A program made the translations under genes and the position numbers. Of a stretch of 29,211 nt of DNA, positions 15,958-24,641 are shown piece after piece (the first letter of the stretch is position 1; each line of letters opens with the position of its first letter). The notes beneath the pieces were generated by a model, which was not told the origin of the DNA, made no database searches, and was given only the letters and a program-made list of their open reading frames with translations. The stretch is from NCBI GenBank assembly GCA_002344965.1, contig DDUU01000008.1, forward strand, positions 1 to 29,211. The letters run 5' to 3'. This DNA comes from Candidatus Tepidiaquacellales bacterium UBA2330. Its GTDB lineage: Bacteria; Bacteroidota; Ignavibacteria; Tepidaquicellales; Tepidaquicellaceae.

Positions 15958-17049
15958 TCAGTTCTGATAATTTATTTTCTCCAGAATATTTTTTACAATA
16001 ATCTTAAGCGTATATTTCTCAAGAACTATTCTCCTTGCAGCGGCTGATATTTCCTTCATTTCATTTTCATTTTTCAGAAAATATGCAGCTTTGTCTTTCA
16101 GTTCTTTCTTTGTTTTAAAACAAACAGCTTCCCCTCCCGGAAAAAATATATCAAAATCTTTTTTGTATTCCGGAAGTACAAATATTCCGGAAGCCATTCC
16201 GTCAAATACCCTTGTTGATACCCCGTTTATAATTCCGGAATTTACGGTTACAGGATATATTTTACAGCAGTTTGATGCCGTATTTACTTCCATTGCTGAA
16301 AGCGGTTCGCATATGAAAAGCTTTTTTAAATCAGGAAAATAAGGAAACAGTTCATACCATAATTTATCGCCGAAAATTTTCATATCATATCCGGCAAGTT
16401 CATTCAAAACAGCCGCCCTCTTAATTCCCCAGGCATTCATAAAATAACCTGTGCCGACGAAAAGAATATCCGCTTTGTATTTGTTAATTTCTGCAGAAGA
16501 CGGTGTTACCGGATGAAATACACTTTCATCTGTACCCACAGCAGTGAAAAATATTTTTTCATCCGGGATATCAAGTACTTTCAGCCCATCATTCCATCCC
16601 GAATCAGGAATAATTATCAGATCAGCGTTAATGACTGTCAGCAGAAAAGACTTCTTCGCCGGATAAAGATAATTCGGATCATCTCCAAGGAATACAATAA
16701 TTTTTGTACCGTTCTTTTTGAAATGATCAAGAGTTTCAGGAAGTACAAGACAGTCATTGTAAATAAAAATATGCGAAGGTTTATCGGAATTGTATTTCGA
16801 AAGAAGACTGTCATTGATTAATTTTACAAATTTTTTTCTGATTGCATTATCAGCTTTTCTCGGAAGTCTGTGAGAATAAATATTCAGTTTCCCCCAGTAA
16901 GCGGGATAAAATTTGTGAATGTTATAATATTGAACTTTTTTACCGTGAAAGCGAAGAGCTTCTGCAAGGTAAAATTCAAGCGGTCCGAGATCCTGTTCCC
17001 CCAGAACCCAGTATACATCATGCAGCGTTTTTATATCCGTCAGTTTCAA
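15958..17049 (-). CDS. CgeB-like glycosyltransferase
   Basis: A 363-residue protein. It starts with a Rossmann-like half (VYWVLGEQDLGPLEFYLAEA) with a conserved VFLGDDP (119-125). The C-terminal half carries ADILFVGTG (193-201) and the NGVSTRVFDGMASGIFVLPE segment (275-294) that is characteristic of CgeB/Glyco_trans_1_2-type transferases. The start is TTG at 17049, overlapping the Wzy-like gene by 32 bases; the ATG at the overlapping Wzy stop is out of frame. A sugar transferase for the repeat unit, specificity unknown. The family is less well characterised than GT4, so the transferase call rests on the C-terminal motif. Confidence 0.75.
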   Translation of the reverse strand: MKLTDIKTLHDVYWVLGEQDLGPLEFYLAEALRFHGKKVQYYNIHKFYPAYWGKLNIYSHRLPRKADNAIRKKFVKLINDSLLSKYNSDKPSHIFIYNDCLVLPETLDHFKKNGTKIIVFLGDDPNYLYPAKKSFLLTVINADLIIIPDSGWNDGLKVLDIPDEKIFFTAVGTDESVFHPVTPSSAEINKYKADILFVGTGYFMNAWGIKRAAVLNELAGYDMKIFGDKLWYELFPYFPDLKKLFICEPLSAMEVNTASNCCKIYPVTVNSGIINGVSTRVFDGMASGIFVLPEYKKDFDIFFPGGEAVCFKTKKELKDKAAYFLKNENEMKEISAAARRIVLEKYTLKIIVKNILEKINYQN

Positions 17050-18358
17050 TAGAATCTTTTTGTTTACTTATGTTATATAATATATTTGCAATAGCCATAA
17101 GGATCGCTCCCGAAGCGTTAAAGTAAAACATGTCAATACTGAATATACTCATAAATATCAGCATCAGCATTACAGAAGCAAGCGAAACAAATAAAATATA
17201 ATATTCCTGAAAAAAAGGTCTGATATTTTTGTAGTACTGATAAAAAAACACGCTGAATAAAAATATTCCCGCTGCGCCGAATATTGTTAAAATGTTGGGA
17301 AAGCCAAGATCATTAGTAATCAGCCTGCGCGTGATCGCCGAAAAGCCGGCGCCAAAAAGCGGATACTCTGCCCATACATTGATCATCTGAAAAAGTATAT
17401 ACTCCCTTCCTAAAAATGATGAATCTGTTTTATCAGCCAGATCGTTGATCGAGTTTACTCTCAATAGAAATATATCAAAGATCTGATTGAATGTGGAAGA
17501 TGTAAATAAAAGTATAACTCCTATTAATACAAATGATCCAATGAATGCAAAAAGTTTTAATCTGACATTCTCACGGCTGTCCTGCTTTGAAAGAAAAAAT
17601 ATTGAAATCACTATCAGAAAAAATGCGAAGCCGATTATCCATATCCTGCTTAGAGCTATCATTATTGACAGAAGATAAGCAGTGAGCAGAAGCAGACCAT
17701 AGTTCCTTTTTTCTGAGAAAAAGTAATAGCATCCGAAAAAAAGATTAAAAGGCAGAAGATATCCAATGCGCGACCATATGTATCCGGTTTTAATCCCTTC
17801 GAATTCAACCGCAAAAGGATCCTCTCCAAAAAACAGACTGTCGCTTTCAAATAATCTGAACGGAATTCTCTTTTGTGTTATGTATTCAAAAACCTGTATG
17901 ACAATGAAAAAGAAAATCATTGACACAACTACTTTTTCAAAGAAATTAAATTCCTTAATGTCAGTAATTGTTATTACAAAATATGGCAGGAACAGTATGT
18001 TGATAAACGGTCTTACTACGCTAATCATATCCTTGAGTGAGAATGATGAAATAAGAAAGGGTATGATAAGTGATATAATGCAGAGTGTAATAAATATTAC
18101 AAATGATAACTTATAATTAAACTCCTTGAACTTTGAAGCTTTCAGAAAAAAAACAATCAGCAAAGATGTGAAAAAAAGATCAGTGAAATATATAGTTCCT
18201 ATTCCGCCGAAATCACCGACCTCAAGATTAGGATTTACATAAATAAATTCTCCGAAATTTGTGATCACCATCAGAGAAAGTATTATGCCCGTCTTGTAAT
18301 TGTAAAGGAGCAGCACAAGAACGGAAATAATAATAAGATAAAATAAAATACTTATCAT
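17018..18358 (-). CDS. wzy: Wzy-like polysaccharide polymerase / O-antigen ligase family membrane protein
   Basis: A 446-residue protein with roughly ten to twelve hydrophobic segments and a long loop between late helices. In and after that loop are the family signatures LGREYILFQMINVWAEYPLFGAGF, seen here as GRE followed by P.FG.GF, matching the Wzy_C/O-antigen ligase family. It predicts an inner-membrane polymerase that joins lipid-linked repeat units on the periplasmic side, working with the Wzx-like flippase two genes upstream. A ligase function cannot be excluded. ATG start directly after the GNAT stop codon (no gap), suggesting translational coupling. Confidence 0.82.
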   Translation of the reverse strand: MISILFYLIIISVLVLLLYNYKTGIILSLMVITNFGEFIYVNPNLEVGDFGGIGTIYFTDLFFTSLLIVFFLKASKFKEFNYKLSFVIFITLCIISLIIPFLISSFSLKDMISVVRPFINILFLPYFVITITDIKEFNFFEKVVVSMIFFFIVIQVFEYITQKRIPFRLFESDSLFFGEDPFAVEFEGIKTGYIWSRIGYLLPFNLFFGCYYFFSEKRNYGLLLLTAYLLSIMIALSRIWIIGFAFFLIVISIFFLSKQDSRENVRLKLFAFIGSFVLIGVILLFTSSTFNQIFDIFLLRVNSINDLADKTDSSFLGREYILFQMINVWAEYPLFGAGFSAITRRLITNDLGFPNILTIFGAAGIFLFSVFFYQYYKNIRPFFQEYYILFVSLASVMLMLIFMSIFSIDMFYFNASGAILMAIANILYNISKQKDSIETDGYKNAA

Positions 18359-18901
18359 TTATGATAAATGCGGTTTAATATTTTCCATATAATCACTGTA
18401 TGTTACAGCAAGTACTATATCATCATAATATCTTCCGTTTCTGAATAGAGATTCAGGTATCTTTCCCGTTATTCTGAATCCGGCTTTCAAAGACGCCTTA
18501 AGACTGGCTTCGTTAAATTCACCTATTCTTGCATGTATTGTATGGATGTTTAATGTCTCGAAAAGATACTTAAATACCATTCTGTAGCACTTCAGACTTA
18601 ATCCTATTCCTCTGTATTTTTGGAAAATTTCTATCCCGTATTCAGTGCTCCGGTTTGTATTATCTAACCCCTGCAGCTTCCACACGCCGATTACCTGTTC
18701 AGGCTCATCCATAAATAAACAATAAACTGTATTGTGCTTATTTTCGGTAATTTTTTTAAACCATTCATCCTGATTGGTCTCTGTAACAATGAACGGGTCT
18801 TTTAACATCAAAAGAACGGATTCGTCGTTATGTTCGGAACGGATCAGATCAAGGTCCTTTCTTTCTACAGACCTGAATCCGATATTTTCATATCTGATCA
18901 T
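18359..18901 (-). CDS. GNAT family N-acetyltransferase
   Basis: A 180-residue protein of the RimJ/RimL-type GNAT fold: IGFRSVERKDLDLI at the N-terminus, IGVWKLQGLD and STEYGIEIFQKYRGIGLSLK (acetyl-CoA loop with RGIG) in the middle, NEASLKASLKAGFRITG near the C-terminus. In this locus, with two sugar aminotransferases, acylation of an amino sugar nucleotide (as PseH or WecD do) is the likely role; this is inference from context. It begins 105 bases after the flippase stop, the largest gap inside the ugd-to-end operon, where an internal promoter could lie, and abuts the polymerase gene. Confidence 0.85.
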   Translation of the reverse strand: MIRYENIGFRSVERKDLDLIRSEHNDESVLLMLKDPFIVTETNQDEWFKKITENKHNTVYCLFMDEPEQVIGVWKLQGLDNTNRSTEYGIEIFQKYRGIGLSLKCYRMVFKYLFETLNIHTIHARIGEFNEASLKASLKAGFRITGKIPESLFRNGRYYDDIVLAVTYSDYMENIKPHLS

Positions 18902-19006
18902 GCAAATATTAAATTATTGATAAGTCCGTAAATATAAAACTAATATGAAGGAATTTATATATAAAAAATACTTTGGCTTTGAGAAAATAAATTATACCCG
19001 GAGTTG

Positions 19007-20287
19007 TTACTTTTTTCTGAATACTTCTCTGAAACTTTCAGATAAATATTTTGCGGAAAATATTTCAGTAAATGTAAGACCTCTTTCAGTAAAGATCTTT
19101 TTAAGATAAAAAATACTTACGAAGATCGTAACTGAAGCAACTAAAGGAAGTATAATTCCTGCTCCGTTTACTCCTTTCAGATTTATCATGATGAGCGAAG
19201 TGATTATGGAAGTTATCATGGAAGTAAGTGACAGTAACAATACAATATTGTACCTGTTGAAAGCAAGTATTACAAGCGAAAAGAACATTACAAGCGGCCA
19301 AAGCAGTATAGTTAGTGAAAAGCATTGTAAAAGAAAAACCGAGTCCGCAAATTTTGCTCCGAACATAACTGCAATTATCTCTTCTGAAAAAACAAAAGAC
19401 AAAACACTCAGTATTATTCCTGACGAAAGGAAAAGATAAAATATCAGACCGATTTTTCTTATGCTGCTGCTGCCGGTTACTTTAAGATTCTTCAGCAGCA
19501 TCGGCATAAGAGTATAACTAAGTCCCTGCACGACAGTCAGCATTATAAGATATATTTTATAAGATGCATTATAGATACCGACTGATTCTTCATTCACAAA
19601 AAATCCAAGACATAAAATTATGAAAGTAGCTGTGATCGCCTCAGCTTTTGTCGCCAGACCCAGTTTATAAGCCTCTTTTAAAGTCTTTAAATTATTACTT
19701 ATATTGAAATCAAGCTTTATTCCTTCTTTTCTAATATAAGGAATGATTAAAAAAAACGCCGTTACTGTAGTCTGTACGACGGAAATTATAACAAGCGTCA
19801 TCACTTCAGGTTTTGCAATAAATAAAGTGAATACAAGCAAAGCATACACCGCCTGACCTGCAAATTCCGAAATCGAGTTATAGTAAAGTTTGTTTTTTGA
19901 CAGATAAAAATATTTGATGGAAAAAATCTGCGTGATGAAAGTAAGTGAAAAGAACAGCAGCAGTATATACTTATCCTGATCCAGAAAGAAAGGAGCTACA
20001 ATTATTAAAATAATATATGAAATTACCGCTGTGAAAAGCTGTAATGAAATTATTCTTCCGACTATATTTTCCGTGTTATCTTTTTCGCATAATTTATTCG
20101 TTCCGTAATTTAAATATCCGAAGTCTATGAAAAATCCAAAGTAAGATAATATTATAAAAAGATAAGTAAACTGTCCGTATCCGTCAGGTCCTAATGCTCT
20201 TGTAATTAAAGGTAGAGTAAGAAATCCGATAAGTCTTGAAATTGTATCAACTCCAAGCTTTGAAGCGAAATTTATTATGATCTTCAA
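19007..20287 (-). CDS. wzx: Wzx-like polysaccharide flippase (MOP superfamily)
   Basis: A 426-residue integral membrane protein with about twelve hydrophobic segments. The N-terminus (SRLIGFLTLPLITRALGPDGYGQFTYLF) has the family pattern 'LPLITR.LGPDGYG' of Wzx/RfbX transporters. It predicts translocation of undecaprenyl-linked repeat units from the cytoplasmic to the periplasmic face. The start is TTG immediately after the TAA stop of the nucleotidyltransferase (zero gap); no ATG precedes the first transmembrane segment, so the TTG is well supported. Length is typical for the family (400-480). Confidence 0.88.
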   Translation of the reverse strand: MKIIINFASKLGVDTISRLIGFLTLPLITRALGPDGYGQFTYLFIILSYFGFFIDFGYLNYGTNKLCEKDNTENIVGRIISLQLFTAVISYIILIIVAPFFLDQDKYILLLFFSLTFITQIFSIKYFYLSKNKLYYNSISEFAGQAVYALLVFTLFIAKPEVMTLVIISVVQTTVTAFFLIIPYIRKEGIKLDFNISNNLKTLKEAYKLGLATKAEAITATFIILCLGFFVNEESVGIYNASYKIYLIMLTVVQGLSYTLMPMLLKNLKVTGSSSIRKIGLIFYLFLSSGIILSVLSFVFSEEIIAVMFGAKFADSVFLLQCFSLTILLWPLVMFFSLVILAFNRYNIVLLLSLTSMITSIITSLIMINLKGVNGAGIILPLVASVTIFVSIFYLKKIFTERGLTFTEIFSAKYLSESFREVFRKK

Positions 20288-20953
20288 TTACTGCTGTTTA
20301 TTTTTCTTTCTGAGTATTCCTGCATCCAGTAGAGAATCTATGTCTCCGATATCCGACCAGCTCCCTTTATGCATCAGTATCATCTTATTTTCTGTCTCAA
20401 AAATATTACTGCCGTGTTTAAACTGAAAATTATTACGGATGATATACGGAGCAATAACGCCTAATTCCGAATGAGGATCTTTATCTTTGTATTTAAAAAT
20501 ATTTTTTTCAAGATCAAAACTTCCCATCTCTGACAGTTTTTGCTTATTTTCTACTTTGTAAAGTGAAAACAGAAAGTCGCTTTTCTTATTTTCAAATACT
20601 CTGATCATATCGTCAATACCAGAATCACAGATATTATCGCTCGGAACCAGCACTCCGTGCGCTTTTGTCCCTGTTTTCCTTTTTAAAAATTCCCATCCGC
20701 TGAACATGTCATTCACTTCTCTGTCATTCTGAATAATTGTTCTGAAACCTTCACGGCTCAAAACTTCATCATTCATTTCATTGGTTAATATAATTATATC
20801 ATTAATTAGAGATGATTTTGTGAGTTGTTCAAGTCCGAATTTAAAAACAGGTCTGTCGTAAACCGGTAATAATGATTTTGAAATGTACTTTGAAATTTCT
20901 CCCAGACGCGTTCCTTTGCCGCCGCAAAAGAGAATTCCTAAAAACTCTTCCAT
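20288..20953 (-). CDS. Short RmlA-like sugar-1-phosphate nucleotidyltransferase
   Basis: A 221-residue nucleotidyltransferase. The NTP-binding signature is FCGGKGTRLGEISKYISKSL (9-28) followed by LLPVYDRPV (28-36); the metal and sugar-phosphate region VLVPSDNI is near 96-103; the C-terminal GSWSDIGDIDSLLDA matches the W.DIGT..SLLEA pattern of RmlA relatives. It is about 70 residues shorter than classic RmlA, as are HddC- or RfbF-like enzymes. It overlaps the GHMP kinase by 16 bases, so it probably converts the kinase product, a sugar 1-phosphate, to an NDP-sugar. The nucleotide (GDP, dTDP, UDP, CDP) cannot be read from sequence. AAAGGAAC and GGAAG lie just before the ATG, one of the few G-rich leaders here. 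Confidence 0.82.
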   Translation of the reverse strand: MEEFLGILFCGGKGTRLGEISKYISKSLLPVYDRPVFKFGLEQLTKSSLINDIIILTNEMNDEVLSREGFRTIIQNDREVNDMFSGWEFLKRKTGTKAHGVLVPSDNICDSGIDDMIRVFENKKSDFLFSLYKVENKQKLSEMGSFDLEKNIFKYKDKDPHSELGVIAPYIIRNNFQFKHGSNIFETENKMILMHKGSWSDIGDIDSLLDAGILRKKNKQQ

Positions 20954-21948
20954 AAAACTTCCGTTCCTTTCGAACTGAACTTTACGTCAAGTGCTATGAA
21001 GTTCGGATAAAGTTCATATTTGAGTTTTGCTTTTAGTTTTGGGTCATTTGTGTAAGCAAGCAGAAATCCTCCTCCGCCCGCTCCGAGTATCTTTCCGCCG
21101 GTTACTCCTTTTTTTCTTAAAGAATCATAAAGCTCATCAATGAACTGATTCGAAGTATTGTTGTTAGTTGATTTTTTTAATTTCCAGCTTTCATGAAGCA
21201 GATTACCGATATCTCTTAGTCTGCCGTTCTTTGATTCCAGTGTTTTCAGAAACTCATAGGATAGGTCTTTAAGTCCTTTAAAATATTTTCTTTTGGTTTC
21301 GTCAGTGATATTGTTTCCGAGATTGGTCTGAATGGATTTTATTTCTCTTGCCATATTTGTGAAAACCAGAAACAGTCTGTCTTCCAGATGATTAAGTTTA
21401 TCTTCGGATATCTTTACTTTTCTGACGCTTATTCCTTTCTTATCAAATGTGATGGAATTAAATCCGCCGAAGGAAGTAGCATACTGATCCTGTCTCCCTC
21501 CGATCGTGCCCGCTTCGGTTTCAAGTCTGTAAACAAGCTCCGCAAGTGCAGTCCTGTCCTTGATCTTTTTATCCCTTAAAATACTGCAGCCCATAATTAA
21601 AGAACTCATCATTGCCGATGAAGCTCCAAGTCCGCTGCCGGTGGTCATTACATCAGATGTCAGTATCACTTCAGCTCCCTTGAATATTCCGTAATGCTCA
21701 AGTGCTGTCCGCGAATACGGATGTTTTATTCTGCTTGTAATCGATTCGGTTTCTATTTCTGCATGATGAACTCTTACATTCGAATCAAACATATCCTTTA
21801 TCGATACATAATTGTAAAGATCAATAGTCGATGAAACAACATGTCCGGTTCCTTCTTTCATAAAATAAGATTCAAGATCCGTCCCTCCGCCTGCAAAGCT
21901 GATCCTTAAAGGTGAACGGAGATAAATATGTTTTTTGTCGTACAGCAT
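20938..21948 (-). CDS. hddA: HddA-like GHMP sugar kinase
   Basis: A 336-residue GHMP kinase. RSPLRISFAGGGTDLESYF (11-29) is the N-terminal signature of the D-glycero-alpha-D-manno-heptose 7-phosphate kinase group. The phosphate loop is GSGLGASSAM (104-113); ETEAGTIGGRQDQYA (143-157) holds the catalytic region; GKILGAGGGGF near 290 is the third GHMP motif. The known HddA reaction phosphorylates C1 of heptose 7-phosphate on the way to GDP-heptose, but gmhA and gmhB partners are absent here, so another sugar is possible (relatives act on fucose-type or other hexoses). Its ATG overlaps the stop of the preceding SDR gene as ATGA, and its end overlaps the nucleotidyltransferase. Confidence 0.83.
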   Translation of the reverse strand: MLYDKKHIYLRSPLRISFAGGGTDLESYFMKEGTGHVVSSTIDLYNYVSIKDMFDSNVRVHHAEIETESITSRIKHPYSRTALEHYGIFKGAEVILTSDVMTTGSGLGASSAMMSSLIMGCSILRDKKIKDRTALAELVYRLETEAGTIGGRQDQYATSFGGFNSITFDKKGISVRKVKISEDKLNHLEDRLFLVFTNMAREIKSIQTNLGNNITDETKRKYFKGLKDLSYEFLKTLESKNGRLRDIGNLLHESWKLKKSTNNNTSNQFIDELYDSLRKKGVTGGKILGAGGGGFLLAYTNDPKLKAKLKYELYPNFIALDVKFSSKGTEVLWKSF

Positions 21949-22895
21949 CAGATCTTCCCTTTGATTAAATAATCGATATACTTTTTTGTGCCTTCTTCAA
22001 CAGTTACCGTCGGTTCAAAGCCAATCTGCGTTTTAATTTTTTCAATTGAAGAACATCTTCTTCTTACAAGATGCGGATCAGATTCAACATATTTTACTGC
22101 TGCCTTTTTACCTAAAAGATTTTCTATCAGAGAAAGTATTTCTTTCAGCGAAGTTTCTTTGCCTGTGCCTACGTTAAAATGCTCATTCTTAACTTTATCG
22201 TTAAAAAGCGCAAGCACGTTTGCTCTGGCTGCATCAGAAGAATGAACCAGATCCAGCGTCTGCCCGCCGTCGCCATACATTATGATCTCCTGATCATTGT
22301 AAATTGCGTGTATCCACTTCTGAAATACCTGTGTATAAAATGCGCCGAGTCCCTGACGCTCGCTGTAAATATTAAAATACCTGAAACCTACATAAGGTAC
22401 TTTATGCGTATATGCCCATGACTGCATCAGCGCTTCCTTCGCGATTTTCGTTGCACCGTATAATGTCTGATTATCAAAAGGATGATCTTCAGTTACGGGA
22501 ATAAATCTCGGATTACCGTAAACAGAAGCTGATGAGCCGTAAGTGAGTTTCTTAACTCCGAATTCATAACACGCCTGAATAATATTAAAAGTGCCTGTGA
22601 TATTGGTATCAATTGCTTTATGCGGAAACTTATCCGAATCAAGTATCATCAGCGACGCCTGATGTGAAACATATTCAGGTCTGTGCTTTTCAAATGCATA
22701 TTTTACCATCTCGTAACTTCCGATGTCAATAGTCTCAAGCGTTGCTTTTCCGCTGTCAAGATGCCCTGAGATATTCCGGTATTTCCCGTTGTAAAAATTA
22801 TCCGCAATAATGACTTCATGTCCAAGCTCAATGCATTGATCTGCTATAAATGACCCTATATTCCCCGCTCCGCCTGTGATAAGTACTTTCGACAA
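21948..22895 (-). CDS. GalE-like extended SDR, NAD-dependent NDP-sugar epimerase/dehydratase
   Basis: A 315-residue extended short-chain dehydrogenase. ITGGAGNIGS (6-15) binds NAD; the catalytic pair is Y146 and K150 in LYGATK, with SSASVYG (121-127) providing the Ser. FRYFNIYSERQ and YGDGGQTLDLVHSSDAA are the usual substrate and fold motifs. It resembles UDP-sugar 4-epimerases rather than 4,6-dehydratases (no Asp-Glu dehydratase pair after the Ser). Probably epimerises one of the nucleotide sugars of the locus. The start is TTG at 22895, 17 bases after the preceding stop; no in-frame ATG lies close upstream. Confidence 0.82.
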   Translation of the reverse strand: MSKVLITGGAGNIGSFIADQCIELGHEVIIADNFYNGKYRNISGHLDSGKATLETIDIGSYEMVKYAFEKHRPEYVSHQASLMILDSDKFPHKAIDTNITGTFNIIQACYEFGVKKLTYGSSASVYGNPRFIPVTEDHPFDNQTLYGATKIAKEALMQSWAYTHKVPYVGFRYFNIYSERQGLGAFYTQVFQKWIHAIYNDQEIIMYGDGGQTLDLVHSSDAARANVLALFNDKVKNEHFNVGTGKETSLKEILSLIENLLGKKAAVKYVESDPHLVRRRCSSIEKIKTQIGFEPTVTVEEGTKKYIDYLIKGKI

Positions 22896-22912
22896 TGAGT
22901 TTATTTTTTTAA

Positions 22913-24100
22913 TTAAATGTAAACAGTTTTATTTGCCAGTCTGTTTTCATAAATATAATCCAGACAATCTCTCACATACTCCAGATCGCTGACGGAATAT
23001 TTTGTGCATAACGGCAATGTAAGAATCTTATCCATCAGCCACTCCGAAACCGGAAGATTTATATCAGGATATTTTTTTTCATAATATAAATTTTTATGAA
23101 CAGGATAAAAATGCAGGTTTGTGCCGATGTTCATTTTACGAAGCTCCTGCATGAGTTTGTCTCTGTCAATATCCTCATCCAGAATTTTTATGACATATAC
23201 ATGATTTCCCCATTTGCCGTGCCTGGTCTCAAATACTGGTGTGTCCAGCCAGTCGTAATTTTTAAAAAATTTATTGTAATTTTCAACTAAAAAATTTCTC
23301 TTGCTCAAAAGATCTTCCTTCCTTTTGAGCTGAGCAATGCCGAGCGCTGCCTGTATATCAGTCAGATTAAATTTATATCCCGGGACAATACTCTGCACAT
23401 GAGGGCTTGCGTTCTCTGCAGAGTATCTTTTCCATGAATCCTTTGGGAGTCCGTGATATGACCAGAGTCTGCACTGTTCCGCAAGATTGTCATCATTTGT
23501 TGTAATCATACCGCCGTCACCTGTTGTAATATTTTTTGTAGCGTAAAAGCTGAATGCCGACATCGCTCCGTATTGTCCGATCATTTTATTTTTATAACTT
23601 GAAAAGACCGCATGAGCAGCGTCGTAAATTACGGGAATGTTATGCATTTCTGAAATTTTTGTGATCTCATCAATATCTGCGGGCAGTCCCGAGTGATGAA
23701 CAGGAATAATAGCTTTAACTTTATCACCATATTCTTTAATGTAATCTTCAATGTATTCCGTGTTAATATTCAGTTCGTCAGCTTCCACATCGCAAAAGAG
23801 AGGAGTGGCGTCAAGCTGCTCTACAATATTTGCAGTGGACTGCCATGTAATGGTGGGTACAATTACGTAATCGCCTTTAGTAATCCCGAGAACTTTCGCT
23901 GCAATAAACAATGCTGTCGTACACGAGCTCATTGCTATCGCATGTTTCACTTCGTGATATTCAGCAAATTGCTTTTCAAATTCCTTAACTTTTGGACCAA
24001 CGCTTATCCAGCCGGAGTCAAGTGCTTCTGCTGCTTCTTTTCTTTCTTCTTCGGAAATATCGGGAACTGCGATTGATAAAAAATTTTCTCTTATCTTCAT
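22913..24100 (-). CDS. DegT/DnrJ/EryC1 aminotransferase, ArnB-like (sugar 4-aminotransferase type)
   Basis: A 395-residue PLP enzyme. I chose ATG 24100 (MKIRENFLSIAVPDISEEE), which matches the family's usual beginning; a longer frame starts with TTG at 24169 inside the upstream gene. The PLP lysine is K189 in SFYATKNITTGDGG, and D160 in VIYDAAHA should contact the PLP ring nitrogen. GWISVGPKV near the start and SCTTALFIA are also typical. K-N-I-T-T-G-D-G-G is the ArnB/PglE-like version, suggesting amination of a 4-keto sugar nucleotide. With gmd nearby the substrate may be GDP-4-keto-6-deoxymannose (a perosamine-type product), but this is inference. It follows the RmlC-like gene by 19 bases. 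Confidence 0.85.
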   Translation of the reverse strand: MKIRENFLSIAVPDISEEERKEAAEALDSGWISVGPKVKEFEKQFAEYHEVKHAIAMSSCTTALFIAAKVLGITKGDYVIVPTITWQSTANIVEQLDATPLFCDVEADELNINTEYIEDYIKEYGDKVKAIIPVHHSGLPADIDEITKISEMHNIPVIYDAAHAVFSSYKNKMIGQYGAMSAFSFYATKNITTGDGGMITTNDDNLAEQCRLWSYHGLPKDSWKRYSAENASPHVQSIVPGYKFNLTDIQAALGIAQLKRKEDLLSKRNFLVENYNKFFKNYDWLDTPVFETRHGKWGNHVYVIKILDEDIDRDKLMQELRKMNIGTNLHFYPVHKNLYYEKKYPDINLPVSEWLMDKILTLPLCTKYSVSDLEYVRDCLDYIYENRLANKTVYI

Positions 24101-24119
24101 TTTTTTATCGGATAAAAAA

Positions 24120-24638
24120 TTACAATAATTTTGTATTGGAATCTTTTTCAGAGAGTATTGGATTTTCAACAGGCCAGTTGATATTCAGCTTCGGATCATT
24201 CCACTTTACTCCTTTTTCATTTTCCGGATCATAATACTCTGACATTTTATAATGGAAAATACATTCATCGCTTAAAACAAGATGAGCGTTGCCAAAACCG
24301 GGCGGGACAAGTATCTGATGACGATTGCCGCTGTCCAGTATAAATGTCTGCCATTTTAAAAATTGCTCAGAGTTAACATTCATATTCACTACGGCAAAAA
24401 AGATCTCGCCGTACATACACTGTATCAGCTTCCAGGTTTTATTGTCATAATGAATTCCCCTTAATACATTTTTTACGGAAGTGGATATGTCGTCTCTTAC
24501 GAATTTTATATCTATGCCGTTCTTTGCATAATCTTCAATGTTGTATGTTTCAATGTATCTTCCGCGGTGATCCTGAAATACGGAAGGCACAATCTTTAAT
24601 ACTCCATCCAGCTCTGTCTTAGAAACTGTTATCGGCAA
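24120..24638 (-). CDS. RmlC-like NDP-sugar 3,5-epimerase family protein
   Basis: A 172-residue cupin of the dTDP-4-dehydrorhamnose 3,5-epimerase family. DHRGRYIETY (23-32) is the nucleotide-contact segment; the catalytic His is H63 in VLRGIHYD; D148 in KWNDPKLNINWP should be its partner; Y130/Y136/Y137 region (HYKMSEYYDP) contains the family's catalytic tyrosine. It differs from true RmlC by VPPGFGNAHLVLSD instead of VP.GFAHGF. It sits 3 bases after gmd and no rmlABD genes are present, so a GDP-4-keto-6-deoxymannose-type substrate (as for the epimerases of Campylobacter 6-deoxyheptose loci) is more likely than dTDP-rhamnose. The start is TTG. Confidence 0.82.
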   Translation of the reverse strand: MPITVSKTELDGVLKIVPSVFQDHRGRYIETYNIEDYAKNGIDIKFVRDDISTSVKNVLRGIHYDNKTWKLIQCMYGEIFFAVVNMNVNSEQFLKWQTFILDSGNRHQILVPPGFGNAHLVLSDECIFHYKMSEYYDPENEKGVKWNDPKLNINWPVENPILSEKDSNTKLL

Positions 24639-24641
24639 TTT

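Noticed and set aside
23693..24076. 127-codon plus-strand frame inside the ArnB-like gene
   Set aside because: Antisense shadow of a well-supported gene, Phe/Asn/Cys-rich, no motif.
24101..24169. Longer N-terminus for the ArnB-like aminotransferase (TTG at 24169)
   Set aside because: The extra 23 residues lie partly within the RmlC-like gene, start with TTG and do not resemble the family; the ATG at 24100 fits.
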